Assembly (NCBI RefSeq): GCF_001898175.1
Contig: NZ_MKTH01000024.1
Location: forward strand, 229,512-293,511
Direction: 5' to 3'
DNA: 64,000 nt
DNA from: Cellulomonas sp. 73-92
Lineage (GTDB): Bacteria > Actinomycetota > Actinomycetes > Actinomycetales > Cellulomonadaceae
Numbering within the stretch: the stretch's first letter is position 1; every line of letters starts with the position of its first letter. The position numbers and the translations under genes are program-made. Positions 39,310-49,700 of this stretch are shown here, piece after piece. A model generated the notes under the pieces. The model worked only from the letters and a program-made list of their open reading frames with translations, was not told the origin of the DNA and searched no databases.

Positions 39310-40860
39310 ATGATGTCCCCCACCGACCTGTCTCTGGTCTCGGCGCTCGGACGCCGGGCCCAGGACCGTCCCGACGATCCCGTGATCCGCGACGACGCGG
39401 ACGCGGTGCTCGACGCCGGCACGGTGTGGCGCCTCGCGACGGCGCTGGCCACCACCCTGCGCGAGCAGGGCACCCGGCGCGGCGACCGCGTGTGCTGGTC
39501 CGGTCGCAACGACCCCGGGCTCCTGGTCACGCTGCTCGCCACCCACCTCGCCGGCGCCGTGTTCGTCCCCCTCAACTTCCGCGCCACCGGCCCGGAGCTG
39601 GCCGCGGCGCTGGACCTCGTCGAACCGCGAGCGGTGGTGGTGCACCCCGCGACGGGGCCGGTGGACCCGGACCTGGCGGCCTGCGCCCCCGCCCGGCTCG
39701 ACTGGCCGACGGCCGCGCTGCGACCCGCGGACGACGAGCCCGCCGTCTCCCCCGACCCGGACGACCTGGCCGTCCTCATGTTCACGTCGGGTTCCACGGG
39801 TCGCCCCCGGGCCGTCATGCTCAGCCACGCCAACCTGTGGTGGAGCTCCCGCAACCTCGAGGAGTGCCTCGACCTGAGGGCGGACGACGTCACCCTCGCC
39901 GTCGCCCCGATGTTCCACATCGGCGGCCTCAACACCTTCACCCTGAGCACGCTGCGCCGCGGTGGCACCGCCGTGGTGCGATCCACCTTCTGCGCCGAAC
40001 GGACGCTGACGGACCTGGCCGTCGGGGGCATCACGAGCGTGTTCGGGGTGCCCGCCATGTATGCCGCGATCGCCCGGTGCCCCGAGTTCGGGCAGACCGA
40101 CCTCTCCCACCTCCGGGTCGCCCTCGTCGGCGGTGCACCGGTCGCGACGCAGCTCGTCGAGGCCTACGCCCGGCAGGGCGCCACGCTGTACCCCTCCTGG
40201 GGGATGACGGAGGTCGCTCCCTCCGGGACGCTCCAGCGCCAGGCCCGCGGCGGATCGCCCACGTGCTCGATCGGCACCCCGCTGCCCTACCTCGAGCTGC
40301 AGCTCGTCGACACCGCGTCCGGCGAGGTCGTCACAGGCGCCGGACGCCGCGGCGAGATCCGCGTCCGCGGACCACAGGTGACGCGCGGCTACTGGCGCGA
40401 CCCGCAGGCCACCGCGGCGGCGCTCGCGGACGGCTGGCTGCGCACCGGGGACCTCGCCGTGCGTGCCGACGACGGGTGCCTGGACGTCGTCGGGCGCATG
40501 AGCGACGTGATCAACACCGGCGGCGAGAAGGTGCTGCCCGACGAGGTCGCGGCCGCGATCGCCGGGCTGGACGTCGCCGACCTCGTCGTGGTGGGCGCCC
40601 CGGACCCGACCTGGGGCGAGATCGTCGTCGCCGTGCTCGAGTGCGACCCAGCGACGGCGCCGTCGCTCGAGGAGGTCAGGGCGCTCGCGTCCCCGCAGCT
40701 CGCCCGCTACAAGCTGCCGAAGGCGGTCGTCGCCCTGGCCGCCCTCCCACGCACCGCGAGCGGCAAGGTGGACCGGTGCGCCGTCCGGACGCTCGCGGCG
40801 TACCACCTCCGCCCCGAGCAGGGCGACGGCTCAGCGGCCGCGGTGGGTCCGACCGACTAG
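39310..40860 (+). CDS. AMP-forming acyl-CoA ligase (FadK/YdiD-like position)
   Basis: 516 residues from the ATG at 39310 (39313 is equally possible; no clear ribosome site). Adenylate-forming motifs: VLMFTSGSTGRPRAVMLSH (P-loop-like A3), YPSWGMTEV (A5), DGWLRTGDLAV (A7), GRMSDVINTGGEKVLP (A8) and the catalytic lysine near the end in RTASGKVDR (A10). It joins a carboxylic acid to CoA via an acyl-AMP. Its place after the CoA-transferase and carrier genes parallels fadK in the E. coli ydi locus. The substrate is unknown. Confidence 0.88.
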   Translation: MMSPTDLSLVSALGRRAQDRPDDPVIRDDADAVLDAGTVWRLATALATTLREQGTRRGDRVCWSGRNDPGLLVTLLATHLAGAVFVPLNFRATGPELAAALDLVEPRAVVVHPATGPVDPDLAACAPARLDWPTAALRPADDEPAVSPDPDDLAVLMFTSGSTGRPRAVMLSHANLWWSSRNLEECLDLRADDVTLAVAPMFHIGGLNTFTLSTLRRGGTAVVRSTFCAERTLTDLAVGGITSVFGVPAMYAAIARCPEFGQTDLSHLRVALVGGAPVATQLVEAYARQGATLYPSWGMTEVAPSGTLQRQARGGSPTCSIGTPLPYLELQLVDTASGEVVTGAGRRGEIRVRGPQVTRGYWRDPQATAAALADGWLRTGDLAVRADDGCLDVVGRMSDVINTGGEKVLPDEVAAAIAGLDVADLVVVGAPDPTWGEIVVAVLECDPATAPSLEEVRALASPQLARYKLPKAVVALAALPRTASGKVDRCAVRTLAAYHLRPEQGDGSAAAVGPTD

Positions 40861-42194
40861 AGCCCGTTGGCCCGTGTGACCGTGGCGAACCAGCGTGCGC
40901 TGTCCTTGGGGATGCGGGCCTGGGTGGCGTAGTCGACGTAGTGCATGCCGTAGCGGTAGCCGTAGCCCCACGACCACTCGAAGTCGTCGAGCAGCGACCA
41001 GGGGAAGAAGCCGACGAGCGGGACGCCGTCGTCGATCGCCTGCCGTGCGGCGCGGATGTGGGACTCGTAGAACGCGATGCGCTCGGCGTCGTGGACACGG
41101 CCCTCGGGGTCGACGTAGTCGTGCAGGGCGATGCCGGTCTCGGTGACGACGAGCGGCACCGAGGTGTAGTCGCGGGCGACCCGGGTGAGCACGGTGCGCA
41201 GGCCCTCGGGGTGCACCCCGATGCCGACGATCGTCGGGTCGGGGTCCGGGACGCGCCGCCAGCCGCGGACCGGGTCGTCGGGGTCCGCCAGCACCGCGTG
41301 CTGCTCGTAGTAGTTGATGCCGAAGAAGTCCAGCGGCGCCGCGATCGTGGCCAGGTCGCCGTCGCGGACGAAGCCGAAGTCCGTGACGTCCCGGAAGTAC
41401 GCGGCCGCGTCCGGCGGGTAGGCGCCGGTGAACAGCGGGTCGAGGAACATCCGGTTCTCGACGAGGTCGAGTCGGCGCGCGGCCGCCTGGTCCTCGGCGG
41501 TGGCGGAGGCCGGGTAGGGCGCGGTCAGGTTGCAGGTGATCCCCACGTGGCCGGCGACGGCCTGCTCCCGCAGCCGTTGCGCCCCGATGCCGTGGGCGAG
41601 CAGGAGGTGGTGGACGGCCCGGACGGCGGTCGCCTCGTCCCGCATCCCGGGCGCGTGCTGGCCGAGGGCGTGCCCGACGAAGGCGGAGCAGTACGGCTCG
41701 TTGAGGGTCAGCCAGTACGGCACGCGGTCGCCCAGGCGTTCCGCGACCGCGGCGACGTAGTCGCCGTACCGGTGGGCGGTGTCACGGTTCGCCCAGCCGC
41801 CGAGGTCCTGCAGGTACTGCGGCAGGTCCCAGTGGTACAGCGTCACCACCGGCGTGATGGCGCGAGCCAGCAGCTCGTCGACGATCCGTTCGTAGAAGTC
41901 CAGCCCCTTCGGGTTGACGTTCCCACCGAGCTCCGGGACCACGCGTGGCCAGGCGATCGAGAACCGATAGGCGTTGACGCCCAGGTCCTCCAGCAGGTCG
42001 ACGTCGTCGCGCCAGCGGTGGTAGTGGTCGCAGGCGATGTCGCCCGTGTCACCGCGCACGGTGGCGCCGGGCGTGTGCGAGAACGTGTCCCAGATGGACG
42101 GCGTGCGTCCGTCGTCGTCGACGGCCCCTTCGATCTGGTAGGCGGCGGTCGCGGTTCCCCACAGGAAGCCGTCGGGGAAGGCGTTCGTGGTCAT
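40857..42194 (-). CDS. GH1 beta-glucosidase
   Basis: 445 residues, normal for GH1. N-terminus FPDGFLWGTATAAYQIEGA; acid/base E166 in WLTLNEPYCS; nucleophile E352 in VVTETGIA; and the aglycone-side WSLLDDFEWSWGYGYRYGMHYVD. There is no signal peptide, so it acts in the cytoplasm on imported beta-glucosides. It is the last gene of the ABC transporter operon. Its stop overlaps that of the convergent ligase gene by 4 bases. Confidence 0.93.
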   Translation of the reverse strand: MTTNAFPDGFLWGTATAAYQIEGAVDDDGRTPSIWDTFSHTPGATVRGDTGDIACDHYHRWRDDVDLLEDLGVNAYRFSIAWPRVVPELGGNVNPKGLDFYERIVDELLARAITPVVTLYHWDLPQYLQDLGGWANRDTAHRYGDYVAAVAERLGDRVPYWLTLNEPYCSAFVGHALGQHAPGMRDEATAVRAVHHLLLAHGIGAQRLREQAVAGHVGITCNLTAPYPASATAEDQAAARRLDLVENRMFLDPLFTGAYPPDAAAYFRDVTDFGFVRDGDLATIAAPLDFFGINYYEQHAVLADPDDPVRGWRRVPDPDPTIVGIGVHPEGLRTVLTRVARDYTSVPLVVTETGIALHDYVDPEGRVHDAERIAFYESHIRAARQAIDDGVPLVGFFPWSLLDDFEWSWGYGYRYGMHYVDYATQARIPKDSARWFATVTRANGL

Positions 42195-42224
42195 GTCAGG
42201 TCCAAGTCGCGTCGGAGTTCGGGC

Positions 42225-43439
42225 TCAGTCGAAGGCACCGCGGTCGAGGCGTCGGCGACGCCCGATCGCGTCCACGACGACGGCGATCACGAGGATCACG
42301 CCCGTGGAGATGTTCTTGATCGCCGCCGGCTGGCCGAGCAGGTCCAGGCCGTTCTGCACCGATCCGACGACCAGCGCGCCCAGCAGCGCCTGGTAGATCC
42401 GGCCCCGCCCACCGAACAGGCTGGTGCCGCCGATCACGGCCGCGGCGATCGCGTTGAGCTGCAGGGTGCCGCCACCCAGGGCGCTGGAGGCGGAGAACTG
42501 CCGCGACGCCTCCAGCACCCCGGCCAGGGCCGCCAGCGCCGAGACGATGACGAAGACGACGATCGTGGTCCTGCGGACCCCGATGCCGGCTCGTCGGGCG
42601 GCCTCGCGGTTGCCGCCGATCGCGTAGACGTGCTGCCCGAAGGTCGTCTGCCGCATCAGGACGGTGCCGGCGGCCAGCAGCACGACGAGGATGACGAGCA
42701 TCCACGGCACGCCGAAGTACGAGTTCAGCAGCGCCGCACCGCCGAGGGCCACCACGGCGACGACTGCCAGCGTGGTGACGCCGCTGCGCACCGACGCACC
42801 GGCCAGCCCGTAGCGCCGGCGACGGCGCCGGTTGCCCCCGACGACCGCCGCCGCGGCGAGGATCCCGACCCCCGCCAGCGCCCAGCCCCAGGCGGGCGGC
42901 AGGTAGGTGGAGGCGATCGCCTTGACGAGCGGGTCACGGATCGCGATCTCGCCTCCGGCGCCGACGACGAGCAGCTGCACGCCCTGCCAGACGAGCAGGC
43001 CGGCCAGCGTGACGATGAAGGACGGGATGCCGAACGCGGTGATGACCGTGCCGTGGACGAGGCCGATGAGGCATCCGATGAGCAGGGCCAGCCCGATCGC
43101 GGCCAGTCCCGGCAGGTGCCCGTCGCGGATCGTCAGTGCCACGACCCCGGCGCTGACACCGGCGATGGCACCCACCGACAGGTCGATCTCGCCCAGGACG
43201 AGGACGATCACCATGCCGATCGACAGCGTGCCGAGCACGCCGATCTGCAGCACGAGGTTCGACAGGTTCCGCGCGGTGAGGAAGTGCGGGTTGAGCAGCT
43301 GGAAGACGCCCCAGACAGCCGCCATGCCGAGGAGGACCAGGACCGGTCCGGTCAGGTGCGGGGCGCGCACCGCGGCGCGGCCGCGGTCACGGTCGGGTGA
43401 CGGCGGGGCGGTCGCGGCCGCTGGGCTGGTGGTGGTCAT
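42225..43439 (-). CDS. Sugar ABC transporter permease, XylH/RbsC-like
   Basis: 404 residues from the ATG at 43439 (a GTG one codon earlier is possible); the start region overlaps the ATPase stop. About ten membrane helices; GMVIVLVLGEIDLSVGAIAG and FGIPSFIVTLAGLLVWQGVQLL are the XylH/RbsC permease signatures, and the EAA-like loop is GGNREAARRAGIGVRR. An arginine-rich loop, GNRRRRRRYGL, in the middle resembles XylH-type proteins, which are longer than RbsC. It should import a mono- or disaccharide that GH1 then processes. Confidence 0.9.
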   Translation of the reverse strand: MTTTSPAAATAPPSPDRDRGRAAVRAPHLTGPVLVLLGMAAVWGVFQLLNPHFLTARNLSNLVLQIGVLGTLSIGMVIVLVLGEIDLSVGAIAGVSAGVVALTIRDGHLPGLAAIGLALLIGCLIGLVHGTVITAFGIPSFIVTLAGLLVWQGVQLLVVGAGGEIAIRDPLVKAIASTYLPPAWGWALAGVGILAAAAVVGGNRRRRRRYGLAGASVRSGVTTLAVVAVVALGGAALLNSYFGVPWMLVILVVLLAAGTVLMRQTTFGQHVYAIGGNREAARRAGIGVRRTTIVVFVIVSALAALAGVLEASRQFSASSALGGGTLQLNAIAAAVIGGTSLFGGRGRIYQALLGALVVGSVQNGLDLLGQPAAIKNISTGVILVIAVVVDAIGRRRRLDRGAFD

Positions 43440-44233
43440 CACGAGTCCTTCCGGGGGCCGACCTCGGCGCTGCCGGTGATGGCGGCCACCACCTGGTCGG
43501 GGGTCGTCTCGGACGTCAGGAAAGTGCCGGCGTTGCGCCCCAGCCGCAGGACGCAGATCCGGTCGGCCACCGCGAAGACGTCGGCCATGTTGTGGGAGAT
43601 GACGACCACGCCCAGGCCGCGCTCCCGCAGGCTGCGCACCAGCCGGTAGACCATCGCCGTCTGTGCCACGCCCAGGGCCGCGGTCGGCTCGTCGAGCAGC
43701 ACGATGCGTGATCCCCACAGCGCGGCGCGGCTGACCGCGACCGCCTGGCGCTGGCCGCCGGACAGGGCCGCGACCGGGGCGTCGAGCCGGGGCAGGTGGG
43801 CCGCCAGGTCCGCGATCACGGCAGCGGCGTCACGCTCCATCTCCTCGCGGTTGAGGAACGGGGTCCGCGAGCGCCGCACCTCGCGGCCGAGGTAGAGGTT
43901 GGCGACCACGTCGAGGTTGTCGCAGAGCGCGAGGTCCTGGTAGACGGTCTCGATGCCCAGCCGGGTGGCCGCGGCGGGCGAGCCGAGCTCCGCCGGTTGA
44001 CCGTCGACGAGGACCGTGCCCTCGTCGATGCGGTGCGTGCCGGCGATCGCCTTGACGAGCGTCGACTTGCCGGCGCCGTTGTCGCCGACGAGCGCGACGA
44101 CCTCCCCCGCGTTCACGTCGAGGTCGACGCCGTCGAGGGCGACCACGTGCCCGTAGCGCTTGCCGATGCCCCGCATCTGCAGGACGGGCCGGGTCGTCGC
44201 TCCCGACCCGTCCTGCAGCGCGGTCCTCGTCAC
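43439..44233 (-). CDS. Sugar ABC transporter ATPase, single-domain
   Basis: 264 residues if started at the GTG overlapping the binding-protein stop (GTGA); an in-frame GTG at 44242 is the alternative. Walker A VALVGDNGAGKSTLVKAI, signature ALSGGQRQAVAVSRA, Walker B RIVLLDEPTAAL and the switch histidine in VVVISHN. RbsA/XylG proteins usually carry two ATPase domains (about 500 residues); this one has only one, like the fructose/xylose FrcA type, so it must dimerise. Confidence 0.9.
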   Translation of the reverse strand: MTRTALQDGSGATTRPVLQMRGIGKRYGHVVALDGVDLDVNAGEVVALVGDNGAGKSTLVKAIAGTHRIDEGTVLVDGQPAELGSPAAATRLGIETVYQDLALCDNLDVVANLYLGREVRRSRTPFLNREEMERDAAAVIADLAAHLPRLDAPVAALSGGQRQAVAVSRAALWGSRIVLLDEPTAALGVAQTAMVYRLVRSLRERGLGVVVISHNMADVFAVADRICVLRLGRNAGTFLTSETTPDQVVAAITGSAEVGPRKDS

Positions 44234-45357
44234 AGCGGGCACTTGCTCGCCGCAGCGTCGACGCAGATCTTCGCCTTCGTCGTGAACCCGTCCTTGATGA
44301 CCGTGTCCGCGATGTTCTTCAGCGTGACCGCCACCGGCTTGAGCAGCACGGAGGGGATGTCACCCGAGCCGTTGTTGACCGACTGGGTCGCCGTCGCCTT
44401 GAACGTGGCGTCGTCACCCGTGGCCAGGGCCAGCGCCAGCTTGGCGGCCGTCGTCGCCTCGTCGTGGATCGACTTGTAGACGGTCATCGACTGGTCGCCC
44501 AGGATGATGCTCGTCAGGCCCGCATCGGTGGCGTCCTGGCCGGTGACCAGGACCTTCCCGTTGAGCTGACGGGCGGTCAGGGCCGTGATCACCGCGGTGG
44601 CGAGCCCGTCGTTCGGTGCCAGCACACCGTCGACCTTGTCGTTCAGCTTGGTCAGGGCCTGCTCCATCGACCGCTGCCCGGTCGCCGGGTCGAAGCCGGC
44701 GGTGTCCGACTCGTAGCCGAGCTTGAGCTTGCCGGAGGCGAACGCGGGGTCGAGGACCTTGTGCGCGCCCGCCTTGAACGCCGCACCGGGCGCCGAGGTG
44801 GTGTCGCCGTTGATCATGACGACCGTCGAGCCGTCCTTGAGGTTGTCCAGCAGGTACTGGCCCTGCATCTCGCCGACCGTCTCGTTCTCGAACGAGATGT
44901 AGCCGTCGGGCACGGCGCCTTCGATGTTGCCGTCGTAGGCGAGCACCTTCGCACCGTCGGCGTGCGCCTTCTCCACGATCGACGCGCCGGCCTGCGCGGT
45001 GTAGGGGCTGATGACGATGACCTTGGCGCCGTTGGTCAGCGCCGACTCGGCCTGCTGCAGCTGGGTGTCGGCCGAACCCTGGGCGTTGTTGGCGATGACC
45101 GTCGCGTTCGGGTCGAGCGCCTTGACGGCGTCCGTGAAGTACGGCTTGTCCTTGCCCTCGAACCGGTCGGCGCAGGTGGAGCACGGCATGAGGAACGCGA
45201 TGGTGACCGCCGGACCGCCGGCGGCCGCCGTGGTGGCGGCAGGGGCGCCGGCTCCGGCCGTCGTGGAGGGCGGCTGCGTGCCGCCGGCGCTGCTGCAGGC
45301 GGCGAGGGCGGCGATCGCGATGGCGGCGAGGGTGGCCGCGGCGAGGCGAGATCGCAT
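44230..45357 (-). CDS. Sugar ABC transporter substrate-binding lipoprotein
   Basis: 375 residues. The signal peptide ends in a lipobox, ALAACSS, so the mature protein is anchored through that cysteine. A threonine/alanine-rich linker leads to a periplasmic-binding type-1 (sugar) domain: VTIAFLMPCSTCADRFEGKD, VIVISPYTAQAGASIVEKA, and VDGVLAPNDGLATAVITAL. Two cysteines (CSTC and near the C-terminus CVDAAASKC) may form disulfides. The RBS is AAAGGA. It is the first transporter gene behind the ROK regulator. Confidence 0.92.
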   Translation of the reverse strand: MRSRLAAATLAAIAIAALAACSSAGGTQPPSTTAGAGAPAATTAAAGGPAVTIAFLMPCSTCADRFEGKDKPYFTDAVKALDPNATVIANNAQGSADTQLQQAESALTNGAKVIVISPYTAQAGASIVEKAHADGAKVLAYDGNIEGAVPDGYISFENETVGEMQGQYLLDNLKDGSTVVMINGDTTSAPGAAFKAGAHKVLDPAFASGKLKLGYESDTAGFDPATGQRSMEQALTKLNDKVDGVLAPNDGLATAVITALTARQLNGKVLVTGQDATDAGLTSIILGDQSMTVYKSIHDEATTAAKLALALATGDDATFKATATQSVNNGSGDIPSVLLKPVAVTLKNIADTVIKDGFTTKAKICVDAAASKCPL

Positions 45358-45417
45358 CGTTGCGATTCCTTTCTGTGGGGGCGGAGGAACTGTTCGGACG
45401 GTGGCGCGTGGCTGGGG

Positions 45418-46665
45418 CTAGAGGCCCCAGCCGTGCTCGATGAAGTGGTCCAGCGGCAGGGTCGCGGCGCCGAGGGCGGCGATCTCCGGGCCGAGGGTCG
45501 AGCGCTCGACGACGACCTCGGCACCGGGCTGCGGCAGCGAGTAACGGCGGACCGCGGCACGCAGGTCGGCGAGGAACTCGCTGACGATCCGGTCGCCGAA
45601 CCAGCCGGCGACGACGACCTGCTGCGGGTTGTAGAGGTTGACGAGGTTCGCCAGCGCCAGGCCGAGGTGGTCGACGAGGCCGTGCAGCGCCGACCGCGCG
45701 CTCTCCTCGCCGTTGCGGTAGGCCGCGAAGAGCTCGTCGACACCCGTCGACTCGCGCCCTCGCCAGGCTTCGTCCCGCCCGCGCCAGCGCTCCAGGACGG
45801 CGGACGCGCCGACGAAGGTCTCGACACAGCCCTGCGAGCCGCACCGGCACCGCACCCCGTCGAGGCTGATCTTGGTGTGGCCCCACTCGCCGGCGGAGCT
45901 GCTCGAGCCGCGGTAGAGCCGGCCGTTGGTGATGATCCCGGCGCCCGCTCCGTCGCCGATGAAGACCACGACCCCGTGCTCGACGCCCTTCGCCGAGCCG
46001 AACCACGACTCGGCCTGCGTCGTCGTCTTCGCACCGTTGTCGATCAGCACGGGGAACCCGAGGCGGCGCGCCAGGGGCGCGAACGTCTCCGTCTCCCACC
46101 CGACCACCTGCGCGTGCACGATCGGCTCGACCGCCGGATCGGGAGCGCCGGCCGCGCTCTCGGGGTGCTCGACGATGCCGGGGACGCCGAGCCCCAGCCC
46201 GAGCACCCGTCGCTCGGACCCATCGCCCCGCGGCCCGAGCTCGGCCCGCATCGACGTGACGTACTCGTCGACGAGCTTGGTCACGTGGGCCGGCGCGATC
46301 CGCCGGCCCGCGAACTGGTACTCGCGCGACGCCAACCGGCGCATCGTCAGGTCGAACGCCTGCACGCTGACCCGGTTCTCACCGACGTCCGCACCGAAGA
46401 CCACGGCCGCCTCCGGGTTGACCGCCAGCAGCGTCCGCGGGCGGCCGCCGGGCGAGTCGGACTGGCCGCGCTCGACGACCGTCCCCTCGGCGATCAGCTC
46501 CCCCACGAGGGTCGTCACGGTGGCCGGCGACAGCGAGGTCTCCTCGCCGAGGGACGCCCGGCTCGTCTCACCGCTGAAGAGCAGGTGGCGAAGCAGGAGG
46601 GCCCGGTTCGCACGCCGCACGTCGCGGACGGATGCCTTGCGCTGCGCTGCGCCGCGTTCGTTCAC
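45418..46665 (-). CDS. ROK-family transcriptional regulator (XylR/NagC-like)
   Basis: 415 residues. An N-terminal winged HTH (VRRANRALLLRHLLFSGETSR, LSPATVTTLVGELIAEG) is followed by a sugar-kinase-like ROK domain with GVPGIVEHPES and the zinc motif GEWGHTKISLDG followed by C-x-C-x4-C (CRCGSQGC). The GTG start at 46665 has no ribosome site, and a TAAAAAAT stretch lies just upstream, so a leaderless message is likely. It probably represses the sugar transporter/GH1 operon until sugar binds. Confidence 0.9.
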   Translation of the reverse strand: MNERGAAQRKASVRDVRRANRALLLRHLLFSGETSRASLGEETSLSPATVTTLVGELIAEGTVVERGQSDSPGGRPRTLLAVNPEAAVVFGADVGENRVSVQAFDLTMRRLASREYQFAGRRIAPAHVTKLVDEYVTSMRAELGPRGDGSERRVLGLGLGVPGIVEHPESAAGAPDPAVEPIVHAQVVGWETETFAPLARRLGFPVLIDNGAKTTTQAESWFGSAKGVEHGVVVFIGDGAGAGIITNGRLYRGSSSSAGEWGHTKISLDGVRCRCGSQGCVETFVGASAVLERWRGRDEAWRGRESTGVDELFAAYRNGEESARSALHGLVDHLGLALANLVNLYNPQQVVVAGWFGDRIVSEFLADLRAAVRRYSLPQPGAEVVVERSTLGPEIAALGAATLPLDHFIEHGWGL

Positions 46666-46675
46666 AAGTTATTTT

Positions 46676-46689
46676 TTAGTCCGAACTAA
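46676..46689. promoter_or_regulatory. Candidate operator in front of ROK regulator
   Basis: TTAGT-CCGA-ACTAA is a perfect 5-bp inverted repeat in an A/T-rich patch that is exceptional for this GC-rich DNA. It overlaps the likely -10 of the ROK gene, 10 bases upstream of the start codon, so autoregulation is plausible. Confidence 0.5.
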
Positions 46690-46769
46690 GCACGGGTGTC
46701 AAGCGGCGCGTTGTCAGGATGCGCGGCGCCGCCCGCCCCAGGTGCCGGTCGATGGGCGTCGGTCGGTCG

Positions 46770-49700
46770 TCAGCTCGTCGGCTTCGGCGCCGGCTGCTCG
46801 TCCCGGTGGAACAGCAGCAGATCCGGCAAGGACGTCGCGAAGTAGTCGATCGGGGATCCGTCGGTGACCGCTCCCGCGGGCTCAGCGTCGCTCGTGACGG
46901 CCCGCGAGCGAACGGCGACCGCTTCCTCGTTCGCGCCGAGGCGGTCAAGGACGCACGCAAGACGCTCGTGCAGCTGCCGCGTGTCCGTCAGCGGATGGCG
47001 GGCCTCACCGAGGTTCTCCGGGATCTCGATGGCACGGCGGAGGAAGCCCGCGGCCCCCTCGAGATCGCCCCGCCCCTGCGCGAGTGCCGCCAGTGTCGTC
47101 GTCGTCGACTCCCACACGGAGATGACCGCGCCTTCGCCGCCTTCCCAGGGCGCGAACTGCCGGGACTCGAGGATGGCGAGCGCCTCGACGGCACGGCCGA
47201 CCTTGACGAGCTCCTCGCAGTAGACCGCGGTCAGGTCGTCCCGCCGGAGCACCTCGGGGCGGGCCTGGTCCAGCAGGGTGACGCGGACGGATGCACCCGC
47301 GCCCATGCGCGCCAGCAGCTGGTCCCTCTCGTACAGGAGGCGTGCGTTCGTATCGAGCGCGATGGCTCGGTCGTACAGCTCCAGAGCGCGCTCGTCCTCC
47401 CCGTCCAGGTTGACCAGCGCGATCGCGGCGTTCCGCATGATCACGGAGTCCCGGGCGCCGCGGGCGATCGCGGCGAGCCACAGCTCGAGGGCCTCCCGTT
47501 GCCGGCCGGCGTCGTACAGCAGCATCCCCAGCAGGGACGCTGCCCTGTCGTCACGCTGGTCGGCCCTGAGTGCGGCGCGGAGCGCGTCATGGTCTGCGTG
47601 ACCGGCCGGGAAGCACCAGGTGTCGTCCATCGCGCGCGCCCGGCGACGCGCGTCGGCAGCCTTGGCGTGGTCGCCGAGCGCCTCGAGCACGACGGCCCGG
47701 TGATAGGCAGCCAGCGGGCGAAGCTCCCCGGCGGCGGTGGGCTCGGCCTGCTCAGCATCGGCCAGCACGCTCTCGGCGTTCTCCAACGCTCCAGCCGAGG
47801 CAAGCTCGGACGCGACATCGATCAAGGTCCGGCCATCGCCGCTCCGCGCGAAACCTGCGAGCTCGCGTCCTACCTGGTCGAGGCGGTCACGGGTCAGCCA
47901 TGCCGTCAGCACGTCGTCCGCCTCGGGGACACGTCCAAGGTGACGGAGCGCAACGACGCGCACGGTCTCGGCACGCGAGTCCTCGGGGCAGCCACGCAAC
48001 GCCGCGTCGGCTCGGGCCGCCGCCTCGGCCCACCGACCGGCCCGGGCGTCGATGCGCGCGAGCTCGAGACTCGCCGGGCCGCTCCAGCGTCCGTCCCACG
48101 CCGACTTCGCCAGGGCGTCGTAGGCCTCCTCGCTCCGCCCCTGCCTGACGAGCGCGAGTCCCAGGAGGTACGAGGCCTCGCCGTCTCGCGGATTGCCGTT
48201 GCGCCTCGTCAGGCGCGCGATGGCCCGGCGGGCATGCTCTTCCGCGCCCTCGACGTCGGCCCGACGCAGGCGATCGTCGGCGAGGGCGATGTGGGTTCGG
48301 GCGTCACCGGGGTCGCGGCGCAGAGCCTCGTTCCAGTAGGGCAGGGGTGAGCGGGTCGGATGACGGTACTGAGCGAGATGAATGCCCGTCAGATAGAGCT
48401 CCTCCACCGTCGACATGTCCTCCGGCGCCGCCGGCTCGACGGCGACCCAGGGTTCGGCGCCCCGCGACACGGGGCGGGGACGCCATCGGATGATCTCGGT
48501 GCCCGCCTGCACAACGAGCACCTCCACCTCCTCGGCCGCCGCCCCGTGCGCGGGGACGTTCATGAGGAACGGCTTGCCGGGCGCGAGGTCGACCCGGCGA
48601 TCCAGGACGACTCGCGGGCCGACGGCCACGCGGACCGTCGATCCCGGCCGATCCGACGTCACGCACAGCCCCACGCGCACCGAGTCGCCGACCACGTCCA
48701 GCCGGACGGCGGCGTCCTGGTTCGCCTGCTGGGCCGGTCCGATCTCCTGGATCGGGTACCACGTCTGGGTGAACGTCTTGGTCTCGCCCGGTTCGAGCCA
48801 CGCGAAGTCCGGTTGGTTGTCCGTGTACACACCGGCCATGAGCTCCACGTACGGACCGTCGCCGTCGGTGAGCAGCCGGTCCCAGGCATGGCCGAAGGCC
48901 GCATCCCCCCAGGTCCACTGCTTCTTCCCCGGGGCGATCCGGTGGTCGGCGACGTGGACGAATCCCGCCCGCGCCCGATGGTCGTAGCCGCCGAAGAAGT
49001 CGTCGACGGAGTCGGTGACCATGTACGACGTCGGAACCGGGATGTTCCGGTAGAAGTCCAGCCGGTCGCGCCCATCCGCCGCCCGCGCCGGGTAGTCGAC
49101 GCCGTAGTAAGGACGATCCGCCTCGGGAAAGGCCGTGATCGCCCGACGCGCGTGGTCCGCGACGAAGCGGACGTCGGTGGGGAAGAAGGACTGGTACTCG
49201 TCGTGCACGCGGGCGGCGACATTGGCCCACCAGAGGAAGGTCTGCGCCTGGCTGGTCCGGTTGTGAAGCCGGACGACGACCTCGACCACGGCGCGATCGG
49301 GCCGCAGCCGGATCCCGTGCATGCCCTTCATCCGCGTGAACGGGTCGTGGTCGGAGCACCAGACCGTGACGGTTCCGTCAGGGCTCCCCTCGATCTCCGT
49401 CTGGACCGGCAGGAAGGTTGCCGGGCGGTGGTGCTGCGGCCAGTTGAACTCGACCCCACCCGAGATCCACGGACCCGCGAGCCCGACGAGCGCCGGCTTG
49501 ATCACGTTGTTGCGGTAGAAGAAGTCGTAGCTCGCCGTCTTGTCGAGCCCGACGTGGATGCGGCCGCCGAGCTCGGGGAGCACCATCAGCCGGATCCAGC
49601 GGTTCTCGAGGTGGACCGCCTGCCACCTCCGGGGCCGGCTCTCGGTGGCGACCCGGTCGATGAACGGCATCGGATAGACCCGGCCGCTCGACCCTTGGTA

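Noticed and set aside
39426-43400. 1324-residue plus-strand frame across the ligase, GH1 and ABC genes
   Set aside because: It is out of frame with the ligase and antisense to GH1 and the permease. No recognisable domain.
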